From positions 1-5,888 of the forward strand of contig SCSV01000402.1 in assembly GCA_004297555.1 (NCBI GenBank): a stretch of 5,888 nt of DNA, given 5' to 3'. This stretch comes from Salinibacterium sp. (GTDB taxonomy: Bacteria; Actinomycetota; Actinomycetes; Actinomycetales; Microbacteriaceae). The position numbers and the translations under genes were made by a program. This document shows positions 1-5,888 of the stretch, piece after piece. The notes beneath the pieces are model-generated. The model made no database searches and was not told where the DNA came from. It saw nothing but the letters and a program-made list of their open reading frames with translations. The number at the start of each line of letters is the position of its first letter. Positions within the stretch are counted from its first letter, which is position 1.

Positions 1-15
1 GGGCGCGGGCTGCCT

Positions 16-21
16 TACGAT
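16..21 (+). promoter_or_regulatory. Possible -10 hexamer before hrpA
   Basis: TACGAT fits the actinobacterial -10 pattern TANNNT. Nine bases separate it from the ATG at 31, so transcription would begin only a few bases before the start codon or at it. No -35 can be judged, because the window begins 15 bases upstream. This is a weak call resting on one short motif. Confidence 0.25.
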
Positions 22-30
22 GAGAGGCTC

Positions 31-3000
31 ATGCTCGCCGAACCCCTCGTCACCTACCCGCCAGAGCTGCCGATCAGCCAGCGCCGGGATGACATCGCGC
101 GCGCCATCAGCGAGCACCAAGTCGTGATCGTCGCGGGCGCAACCGGCAGCGGCAAGACCACCCAGTTGCCGAAGATCCTGCTCGAACTCGGCCGCACGAG
201 CATCGGCCACACCCAGCCGCGCCGCATCGCCGCCCGCACGATCGCCGAGCGCATTGCTGAAGAACTCGGCACCGAGCTCGGCGGACTCGTCGGCTACCAA
301 GTGCGGTTCACGGACCGCGTCGGCAAAGACACTCGCATCAAGCTCATGACCGACGGGATCCTGCTCAATGAGATTCACCACGATCGCGACCTCAAGAAGT
401 ACGACGCGATCATCATCGACGAAGCCCACGAGCGCAGCCTGACCGTCGACTTCCTCCTCGGTTACCTCAAACAATTGCTGCCGCGGCGCCCTGACCTCAA
501 GGTCGTCATCACGAGCGCCACGATCGACCCCGAGAGCTTCTCCCGGCACTTCGACGGAGCCCCCATCATCGAGGTGTCCGGACGCACCTACCCGGTCGAA
601 ATCCGTTACCGGCCCCTTGTGGCCGAAGTCGCGCTTGAAGAACACGACGCGGATGTCCCCGCGAGCGTCGACCGCGACTACCTGCAGGGCATCAACGACG
701 CGCTCGACGAGCTCGCCCACGAAGGCGACGGCGATGTGCTCGTGTTCCTCTCCGGCGAGAACGAGATTCGGGATGCCGAAGAGGCCATCCGTGGCCGGGT
801 CTCCTCCGGGCAACTTGCCTCGACCACCCGCGTACTCCCGCTCTACGGGCGGCTGAGCTCGGCGGAACAGCACCGAGTGTTCCAGCCGGAGTCGGGCCCC
901 GGGAGGCGGATCGTGCTGGCGACGAACGTGGCGGAGACGAGTCTCACCGTGCCGGGCATCCGCTATGTCATTGACGCCGGCACCGCCCGCATCTCGCGCT
1001 ACAGCGTGCGGTCGAAAATTCAGCGCCTGCCAATCGAGGCGATCAGCCAAGCGAGTGCAAACCAGCGGTCCGGGCGCAGCGGGCGCACGAGCGACGGCAT
1101 CGCGATCCGGCTCTACTCCGAGGAGGATTTCGCGAGCCGGCCGGAGTTCACCGAACCGGAGATTCTGCGCACCAACCTGGCGGCGGTCATCCTGCAGATG
1201 ATCGCGCTCGGGCTTGGTGACATCGCGAGTTTTCCGTTTCTGCAACCACCGGACTCGCGCGGCATCAAGGACGGCCTCGACCTGCTGCACGAACTCGGCG
1301 CGGTGGGCAAGGGCGGTGCCAGCGGTGGCAAGGGCGGTGCCAGCGCCGGCGGGGACGGCGCGAAGGGCGGCACCGCTATCACGGCTGTGGGCAAGAAACT
1401 CTCGCGGCTGCCGATCGACCCGCGCCTGGCTCGCATGGTCATCGAGTCCGAGCGGCACGCCACGACCCGCGAGGTGGTCGCGATCGTTGCGGCCCTGAGC
1501 ATCCAGGACCCGCGCGAGCGGCCACTAGACAAGCGCGTGCACGCCGACCAGAGCCATGCGCGGTTCGTCGACCCGACGAGCGACTTGCTGACGCTGCTCA
1601 ACCTTTGGAATCACCTCGAGCAGAAGCAGCGCGAGCTGAGCGGCAACCAGTTCCGCCGCCTGCTAAAAGCCGAGTACCTCAACTATCTGCGCGTGCGCGA
1701 GTGGCAAGACGTGGTGCGCCAGATCACGCGCACCGCGAAGCCCCTCGGTATTCACGCGGGCGAGCCGCGCATCGACCCGAACGGCATCCACCGCTCTCTG
1801 CTCGCCGGTCTGCTCAGCCACATCGGGATGCGCGACAACGCGAAGAACAATTACCTGGGTGCCCGCCAGTCGCGCTTCGTGATCTTCCCCGGCTCCGCGC
1901 TCGCGACGAAACAGCCCGAGACGGTGATGAGCGCGGAGCTCGTCGAAACGAGCCGCCTCTTCGCGCGAACCAACGCCGCCATCGACCCGGCGTGGGCGGA
2001 ATCCATCGCCGGCGACCTGGCCAAGCGCAGCTACTCGGAACCGCACTGGGAGAAGAAGCAAGGCGCCGCCGTGGCCTTCGAGCGCGTCACCCTCTACGGC
2101 GTGCCGATCATCGCGAAACGCCGAGTGCAGTTCTCCCGAATCGACGCCGCCTGGGCGCGCGACCTGTTCATTCGTCACGCACTCGTCGAGGGCGAGTGGC
2201 CGGCCGAAGTTGCCCGAGACCGCGCCTTCGACTTCGACCGGGCCAACCGCGCGCTTCGCGAGCAACTCGCCGAACTCGAAGAACGCACCCGGCGCGCGTT
2301 CCTCGACGACGAGTTGATCGTCGCTTTCTACGACCAGCGCATCCCCGCCGACGTCGCCTCGACCCGCGAATTCCAGGCCTGGTGGAAGACCGCCCGGGCA
2401 GCAACGCCCGAACTGCTCACCATGACCCGCGAGAACCTCATCGAAGACTCGGTCGGCCACGACGAGCAGGCCTACCCGAGCACCTGGACGCAACGAGACC
2501 AGACCATCTCGCTCAGCTACCGCTTCGAACCCCGCGCCGAGAACGACGGTGTGACCGCGACCGTGCCGCTGCCGCTCCTCGCGGGCCTCAGCGACGAAGG
2601 CTTCGACTGGCAAGTGCCGGGGCTGCGCGAAGAACTCGTCACCGCGCTGCTCAAGACCCTGCCCAAGACCATCCGCCGCAACGTCGTGCCCGCCGCCGAC
2701 TGGGCGCGCCGCCTCCTCGTCGAAACCGACCCAGGGATGCCCCTCACCGAGCACCTCGCCCGGCAGATCGCCACGCAGACCCACGCCCTCGCGACAGCGA
2801 GTGACTTCGACCTGAGCCGCGTGCCGTCCCGCCTGCGGATCACCTTCGCCGTAGTCGATGAACGGGGTGTGACGGTGGGCAGCGGCAAAGTGCTGAGCGA
2901 GCTGCAAGAAGCGTTGAAACCCGCCGTCCGCGAAAGCATCGCGCGCGTTGTCGAAGGCCCGCGCGACGAGCTGGAGCGCGCCGACCTCACCAGCTGGGAT

Positions 3001-3822
3001 TTCGACCACCTCGACCGCATCCGCGACACTAAGCACGGCGGGCACACGATTCGCGCCTACCCGGCCCTCGTCGACGAGGGGTCGAGCGTCGCGATCAGGC
3101 TCATGAGCACTGCCGAGGATCAGGCCTCGATCCACCGCGCCGGGGTGCGACGGCTGCTCATCAATGCGATCCCCTCCCCCGTCAGCTACCTGCAAGAGCA
3201 TTTGACCGCGACCGAGAAACTCAGCCTCGCGCAAAGCCCGTACCGCTCGACCGCCGCCCTCTTCGAGGACTGCATCGTCGCGGTCATCGACGACGTCATC
3301 GGCGAGAGCGAGATCTGGACCCGCGAAGAATTCGACGCGGCGCGGGATGCCGTCTCCGCCGTCATCCTCGACTCCCTGTTCAGCACCGCCGCACTCATCG
3401 CCCGCATCCTGCACCTCGCCCAGCAGGTGGACAAAGCAATCCGCGGCGCAACCGCGATGCCGTTCCTCGCGCCACTCGGCGACGCGCGCGCCCAACTCGA
3501 GGCCCTCGTGTATCCCGGGTTCATCGCCGCGACCGGCCTTAGACACCTGGACCGCCTGCCCGTCTACCTGGAGGGCATCCTGCACCGCATCGAGAAGCTC
3601 ACCGACAATCCGGCGCGCGACCGGGCCTGGATGACTGAGGTCGAGCGGGCCACGGAGCGCTACCGATCGGCCGGCGGCGAGCTGCCATACGGCGGGTCGG
3701 ATGCCCGGCTGGAGCGTGTTCGCTGGTCGCTCGAGGAGCTGCGGCTGAGCCTTTTCGCGCAACATCTGGGCACGGCCGAGCCGGTGAGCCTGCAACGAAT
3801 CACGAGAGTCCTCGCCGACTGA
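31..3822 (+). CDS. hrpA: ATP-dependent RNA helicase HrpA (DEAH box)
   Basis: Cytoplasmic DEAH-box helicase of superfamily 2, which uses NTP hydrolysis to remodel RNA; in E. coli, HrpA has been linked to mRNA processing and to stalled ribosomes. Visible in order: Walker A GATGSGKT (residues 36-43), motif Ia TQPRR (61-65), DEAH (130-133), SAT (162-164), motif V in ATNVAETSLTVPG (297-309), and motif VI QRSGRSGR (345-352). A helicase-associated (HA2) region follows to about 560. An OB-fold-type segment starts near 585 (SHIGMRDN, then YLGARQSRFVIFPGS). A long C-terminal DUF3418-type region runs from about 710 to the end. The length of 1263 residues matches the roughly 1300 of E. coli HrpA, so the gene looks intact. 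A glycine-rich linker at about 427-448 is built from DNA repeats. The ATG at 31 puts the conserved YPPELP segment at residues 9-14, but the frame has no stop upstream inside the window, so an earlier start is possible. A GAGAGG stretch (22-27) is a poorly spaced ribosome site. Confidence 0.96.
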   Translation: MLAEPLVTYPPELPISQRRDDIARAISEHQVVIVAGATGSGKTTQLPKILLELGRTSIGHTQPRRIAARTIAERIAEELGTELGGLVGYQVRFTDRVGKDTRIKLMTDGILLNEIHHDRDLKKYDAIIIDEAHERSLTVDFLLGYLKQLLPRRPDLKVVITSATIDPESFSRHFDGAPIIEVSGRTYPVEIRYRPLVAEVALEEHDADVPASVDRDYLQGINDALDELAHEGDGDVLVFLSGENEIRDAEEAIRGRVSSGQLASTTRVLPLYGRLSSAEQHRVFQPESGPGRRIVLATNVAETSLTVPGIRYVIDAGTARISRYSVRSKIQRLPIEAISQASANQRSGRSGRTSDGIAIRLYSEEDFASRPEFTEPEILRTNLAAVILQMIALGLGDIASFPFLQPPDSRGIKDGLDLLHELGAVGKGGASGGKGGASAGGDGAKGGTAITAVGKKLSRLPIDPRLARMVIESERHATTREVVAIVAALSIQDPRERPLDKRVHADQSHARFVDPTSDLLTLLNLWNHLEQKQRELSGNQFRRLLKAEYLNYLRVREWQDVVRQITRTAKPLGIHAGEPRIDPNGIHRSLLAGLLSHIGMRDNAKNNYLGARQSRFVIFPGSALATKQPETVMSAELVETSRLFARTNAAIDPAWAESIAGDLAKRSYSEPHWEKKQGAAVAFERVTLYGVPIIAKRRVQFSRIDAAWARDLFIRHALVEGEWPAEVARDRAFDFDRANRALREQLAELEERTRRAFLDDELIVAFYDQRIPADVASTREFQAWWKTARAATPELLTMTRENLIEDSVGHDEQAYPSTWTQRDQTISLSYRFEPRAENDGVTATVPLPLLAGLSDEGFDWQVPGLREELVTALLKTLPKTIRRNVVPAADWARRLLVETDPGMPLTEHLARQIATQTHALATASDFDLSRVPSRLRITFAVVDERGVTVGSGKVLSELQEALKPAVRESIARVVEGPRDELERADLTSWDFDHLDRIRDTKHGGHTIRAYPALVDEGSSVAIRLMSTAEDQASIHRAGVRRLLINAIPSPVSYLQEHLTATEKLSLAQSPYRSTAALFEDCIVAVIDDVIGESEIWTREEFDAARDAVSAVILDSLFSTAALIARILHLAQQVDKAIRGATAMPFLAPLGDARAQLEALVYPGFIAATGLRHLDRLPVYLEGILHRIEKLTDNPARDRAWMTEVERATERYRSAGGELPYGGSDARLERVRWSLEELRLSLFAQHLGTAEPVSLQRITRVLAD
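1306..1373 (+). repeat. Tandem repeat encoding glycine-rich linker in hrpA
   Basis: A 19-base unit (GGCAAGGGCGGTGCCAGCG) at 1306-1324 recurs exactly at 1327-1345 with a 21-base period. A decayed third copy of its core (AAGGGCGG) lies at 1363-1370. The period is a multiple of three, so the reading frame is kept, and the units encode GKGGASG then GKGGASA, followed by a GGDGAKGG stretch. It sits between the helicase core and the segment TAVGKKLSRLPIDPRLARM, which is normally conserved in HrpA. It is probably a flexible surface linker that grew by in-frame repeat expansion (inference). Confidence 0.85.
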
Positions 3823-3841
3823 ACGATGCGGGCATATCGTT
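3822..3841. promoter_or_regulatory. Interrupted palindrome, candidate operator
   Basis: AACGAT (3822-3827) and ATCGTT (3836-3841) are perfect 6-base inverted arms around an 8-base spacer. The right arm overlaps the candidate -10 hexamer, so a bound dimeric repressor would block the promoter. The element lies in the only spacer upstream of the thiolase/dehydrogenase pair. Operator function is inference: 6-base arms in a 25-base gap can occur by chance at a few percent. Confidence 0.3.
3835..3840 (+). promoter_or_regulatory. Candidate leaderless -10 element for the thiolase operon
   Basis: TATCGT fits TANNNT and ends seven bases before the ATG at 3848. That spacing would put the transcription start on or next to the start codon, the layout of leaderless actinobacterial genes. 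No convincing Shine-Dalgarno sequence precedes the ATG, which agrees with leaderless translation. No recognisable -35 is seen 16-18 bases upstream, where the hrpA coding end lies. Confidence 0.45.
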
Positions 3842-3847
3842 GGATGT

Positions 3848-5002
3848 ATGCCGACCGCCGTGATCGTCGATGCACTCAGAACCCCATCCGGGCGGGGTAA
3901 GGCGGGGGGTGCGCTGGCCTCCGAGCATCCCGTCGATCTGCTCGCCAAGGTGCTGCGCGAACTCGTCGCCCGAAACGATCTCGACCCCGCCCTCATCGAT
4001 GATGTGATCGCCGGATGCCTCGCTCAAGTCGGCGAGCAATCGGTCAACATCGCGCGAAACGCGGCCCTCGCCGCGGGGTTCCCGGTGACCGTTCCAGGCA
4101 CGACCATCGACCGGCAGTGCGGCTCGAGCCAGCAAGCGGCAGCCTTTGCCGCGCAAGGCGTGCTCGCCGGCGCCTACGGGATCGTGATCGCCTGCGGTGT
4201 CGAGATGATGAGCATCAACCCCATCAACTCCGCCACTCTCGGCCGCGACAATTGGGGCCCAACGCTCCGCAAGCGCTACCCCGAGGGCTTCGTCGGACAG
4301 GGCATCTCCGCCGAGCTCGTCGCGAGCCGCTGGAACCTCTCCCGCCACACCCTCGACGAGTTCGCCGCCCGCTCGCACCGCCTCGCCGCGAAAGCCGATT
4401 TCTCGCGCGAGATCCTGCCCATCGGCGACGTCGAGACCGACGAGACGATTCGCCCCGACACCACCGTCGAGGGGCTGAGCGAATTGAAGCCCGCGTTCCG
4501 CAGTGACGAGATGGCCAAGCGATTCCCGGAAATCGACTGGCGCATCACCGCCGGCAACTCCTCGCCGCTCACCGATGGCGCCTCCGCGGTGCTCATCATG
4601 CAGGAATCCCGCGCGATCGAACTGGGCCTCAGGCCCCGAGCCCGATTCCACGCCTCGGTCGCGGTCGGCTCCGACCCGATCGAAATGCTCACCGGCATCA
4701 TTCCGGCCACCCACAAGATCCTCGATCGCAGCGGCTTCGGCATCGACGACTTCGACACGATCGAGATCAACGAAGCCTTCGCCTCGGTGCCCCTCGCCTG
4801 GCAGCACGAGTTCGAGGCCGACCACGACCGCATCAACCCGCGCGGCGGCGCGATCGCCCTCGGCCACGCACTCGGGTCATCCGGCACCCGCATTCTCACC
4901 TCGATGGTCAACCAACTTGAGATCTCCGGTGGCCGCTACGGCCTGCAAATGATGTGCGAAGGTGGCGGCATGGCAAACGCGACGATCATCGAGCGACTCT
5001 GA
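3848..5002 (+). CDS. Thiolase (acetyl-CoA C-acyltransferase family)
   Basis: Likely cleaves a 3-ketoacyl-CoA with coenzyme A to give acetyl-CoA (or propionyl-CoA) and a shortened acyl-CoA; condensation is possible in reverse. The nucleophilic cysteine is C91 in DRQCGSSQQA. The NEAF motif is at 308-311. The GHALGSSG loop (339-346) carries catalytic H340, and the second cysteine is C370 in CEGGGMANA. AGNSSPLTDGA (235-245) is also typical. The length of 384 residues is normal for the family, so the gene looks complete. The start at 3848 gives MPTAVIVDALRTPSG, the standard thiolase N terminus; the nearby ATG at 3844 is out of frame. The loop reads GHALG where many family members have GHPLG. The sequence recalls degradative actinobacterial thiolases, including the FadA6 type of steroid breakdown, but that is from memory and not a firm assignment. 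The downstream dehydrogenase would supply its 3-keto substrate, which favours a catabolic role. Confidence 0.94.
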   Translation: MPTAVIVDALRTPSGRGKAGGALASEHPVDLLAKVLRELVARNDLDPALIDDVIAGCLAQVGEQSVNIARNAALAAGFPVTVPGTTIDRQCGSSQQAAAFAAQGVLAGAYGIVIACGVEMMSINPINSATLGRDNWGPTLRKRYPEGFVGQGISAELVASRWNLSRHTLDEFAARSHRLAAKADFSREILPIGDVETDETIRPDTTVEGLSELKPAFRSDEMAKRFPEIDWRITAGNSSPLTDGASAVLIMQESRAIELGLRPRARFHASVAVGSDPIEMLTGIIPATHKILDRSGFGIDDFDTIEINEAFASVPLAWQHEFEADHDRINPRGGAIALGHALGSSGTRILTSMVNQLEISGGRYGLQMMCEGGGMANATIIERL

Positions 5003-5757
5003 TGCAGATTCGGGATGCCGCGGCCCTCGTCACCGGCGGAGCTTCCGGCCTCGGGCTCGCCACCGCCCTCGCGCTGACTGAAGCCGGGGCGCGAGTGGTC
5101 ATCGCCGACCTGCCCAGTTCTCGCGGGGAGGAGCTTGCCGCCGAGAACGGCCTCACTTTTGCCCCCTGTGACGTGACGGACGAGCACGGAGTCGCCCGCG
5201 CGGTCGAGGCAGCGAGCGAACTCGGACCCCTGCGCATCGTGGTCTGCTGCGCGGGCGTAGCCACACCCGGCAGAGCCGTGGGCAAGAACGGCGTGCTTGC
5301 TCTCGCCGACTTCGAGCGCGTCGTGTCGATCAACCTCACCGGCACCTTCAACGTGATTCGACTTGCCGCGCTCGCCATGATGGCGACCGAGCCGGTCGAC
5401 GACGAGCGCGGGGTCGTCATCACGACCTCGTCTGTCGCTGCGTTCGAAGGGCAGATCGGGCAGCCTGCCTACGCGGCCTCCAAGGCAGCAGTCGCCGGGA
5501 TGACCCTTCCGCTCGCCCGCGAGTTCGCCTCGAGCCTGATCCGCGTGGTATCAATCGCGCCCGGGGTGTTCGAAACCCCGATGATGGGCGGGCTGCCGCA
5601 AGCGGCGCAAGATTCCCTTGGGGCGCAAGTGCCGCATCCGTCCCGCTTGGGCCGCCCGAGCGAGTTCGCATCCCTCGTGCAGCAGATCATCGAGAATTCA
5701 TACCTCAACGGCGACACGATCCGGCTCGACGGCGCGATCCGCATGGCGCCGCGCTAG
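5002..5757 (+). CDS. SDR-family 3-hydroxyacyl-CoA dehydrogenase (HSD10-like)
   Basis: Likely an NAD-dependent oxidation of a 3-hydroxyacyl-CoA, or of 2-methyl-3-hydroxybutyryl-CoA, to the 3-keto form. Classical SDR features: TGGASGLG (11-18) for the nucleotide; D36 at the end of the second strand, favouring NAD over NADP; D57 in CDVTD; N111; S144; and Y157xxxK161. The stretch SVAAFEGQIGQPAYAASK, the APGVFETPM segment (186-194) and the C-terminal LNGDTIRLDGAIRMAP closely match the HSD10 (type II 3-hydroxyacyl-CoA dehydrogenase) family. The usual NNAG motif reads CCAG (82-85). The length of 251 residues is typical. I chose ATG 5002 because it gives the proper MQIRDAAALVTGG N terminus. It overlaps the thiolase stop as TGATG, implying translational coupling. 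An in-frame ATG at 4954 would add 16 residues inside the thiolase gene and is unlikely. A general SDR with another substrate cannot be excluded. Confidence 0.92.
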   Translation: MQIRDAAALVTGGASGLGLATALALTEAGARVVIADLPSSRGEELAAENGLTFAPCDVTDEHGVARAVEAASELGPLRIVVCCAGVATPGRAVGKNGVLALADFERVVSINLTGTFNVIRLAALAMMATEPVDDERGVVITTSSVAAFEGQIGQPAYAASKAAVAGMTLPLAREFASSLIRVVSIAPGVFETPMMGGLPQAAQDSLGAQVPHPSRLGRPSEFASLVQQIIENSYLNGDTIRLDGAIRMAPR

Positions 5758-5790
5758 AGCACCGCGCCAAAGCGCCAGCGCTAGAGCACC
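5751..5790. repeat. 13-base direct repeat at the convergent stops
   Basis: GCGCTAGAGCACC occurs exactly at 5751-5763 and 5778-5790. The first copy contains the dehydrogenase TAG (5755-5757). The second contains, on the minus strand, the TAG of the ABC transporter gene (5781-5783). The 23 bases between the two genes also hold a small GCGC-CAAA-GCGC hairpin (5764-5775). No T-run follows on either strand, so I do not call an intrinsic terminator. Confidence 0.7.
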
Positions 5791-5888
5791 TTCGACAGAA
5801 ACTCGCGCGTGCGCGCGTGCTTCGGGTTGGCGAGCACTTCTTTCGGCAGCCCCGATTCGACCACGACGCCGTCATCCATGAAGACGAG
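5781..5888 (-). CDS. Polar amino-acid ABC transporter ATP-binding protein, C-terminal end (partial)
   Basis: Reading the minus strand from the window edge gives 35 residues and a TAG: LVFMDDGVVVESGLPKEVL followed by ANPKHARTREFLSKVL. This is the typical C terminus of GlnQ/HisP-type ATPases that energise polar amino-acid uptake at the inner face of the membrane. The FMDDGVVVESG strand-turn, a P-x-EVL-x-NP segment and the closing RTREFLSKVL are all characteristic. The Walker A, signature and Walker B motifs lie beyond the window, so substrate and completeness cannot be judged. The gene converges on the dehydrogenase with 23 bases between stops, so it belongs to a separate transcription unit. 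Confidence 0.88.
   Translation of the reverse strand, partial: LVFMDDGVVVESGLPKEVLANPKHARTREFLSKVL

Noticed and set aside
1605..2804. A 399-codon plus-strand frame inside hrpA
   Set aside because: It is an Arg/Pro/Ala-rich low-complexity translation typical of a shifted frame of high-GC DNA, and the hrpA frame is continuous across it.
3822..3841. KstR or KstR2 steroid-regulon operator
   Set aside because: The palindrome AACGAT-N8-ATCGTT has neither the arm sequence nor the spacing of those consensus sites as I know them.
1663..3996. A 777-codon open frame on the minus strand opposite hrpA
   Set aside because: Its composition is a mirror of GC-biased hrpA codons and it runs past the hrpA end into the thiolase. 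It shows no recognisable domain, and the plus strand carries clear conserved motifs throughout.
3800..4867. A 355-codon minus-strand open frame opposite the thiolase
   Set aside because: It lies opposite a thiolase with every catalytic motif intact, so it is a GC-driven shadow with no family features.
4954..5001. Earlier in-frame start for the dehydrogenase
   Set aside because: It would add MRRWRHGKRDDHRATL inside the thiolase coding end. SDR proteins normally begin just before the TGG motif, as the 5002 start gives.
5744..5781. Intrinsic terminator between the convergent genes
   Set aside because: Only short competing stems are possible (TGGCGC with GCGCCA; GCGCT with AGCGC), and no T-run follows on either strand.

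Overview
The window is compact, high-GC, GAC/CGC/CTC-rich coding DNA with almost no spacers. This codon style, an actinobacterial-type HrpA, and a thiolase start with a leaderless-type promoter layout suggest a high-GC actinobacterium, possibly Microbacteriaceae. The family-level guess is inference.

Layout: (1) bases 31-3822, plus strand, a full-length DEAH-box RNA helicase HrpA of 1263 residues. (2) A 25-base gap holding a TANNNT -10-like hexamer placed for leaderless transcription and a perfect interrupted palindrome that overlaps it. (3) Bases 3848-5002, a 384-residue thiolase with all its catalytic residues. (4) Bases 5002-5757, a 251-residue short-chain dehydrogenase closely resembling the 3-hydroxyacyl-CoA dehydrogenase type II (HSD10) family; its ATG shares a base with the thiolase TGA. 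(5) A 23-base convergent gap. (6) Bases 5781-5888, minus strand, the last 35 codons plus stop of a polar amino-acid ABC transporter ATPase that continues beyond the window.

The thiolase and dehydrogenase would catalyse consecutive final steps of beta-oxidation-type breakdown: 3-hydroxyacyl-CoA to 3-ketoacyl-CoA, then thiolysis. They look like a translationally coupled two-gene unit. Candidate pathways are fatty acids, the 2-methyl-branched CoA esters of isoleucine breakdown, or part of steroid breakdown. The sequence alone does not decide between them. HrpA acts in RNA and ribosome metabolism and has no evident functional link to this pair.

I see no mobile element, CRISPR array, RNA gene or defence system, and no convincing undescribed system. 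The points most worth a second look are the promoter/palindrome before the thiolase, a tandem-repeat glycine-rich insert inside HrpA, and a short direct repeat spanning the two convergent stop codons.
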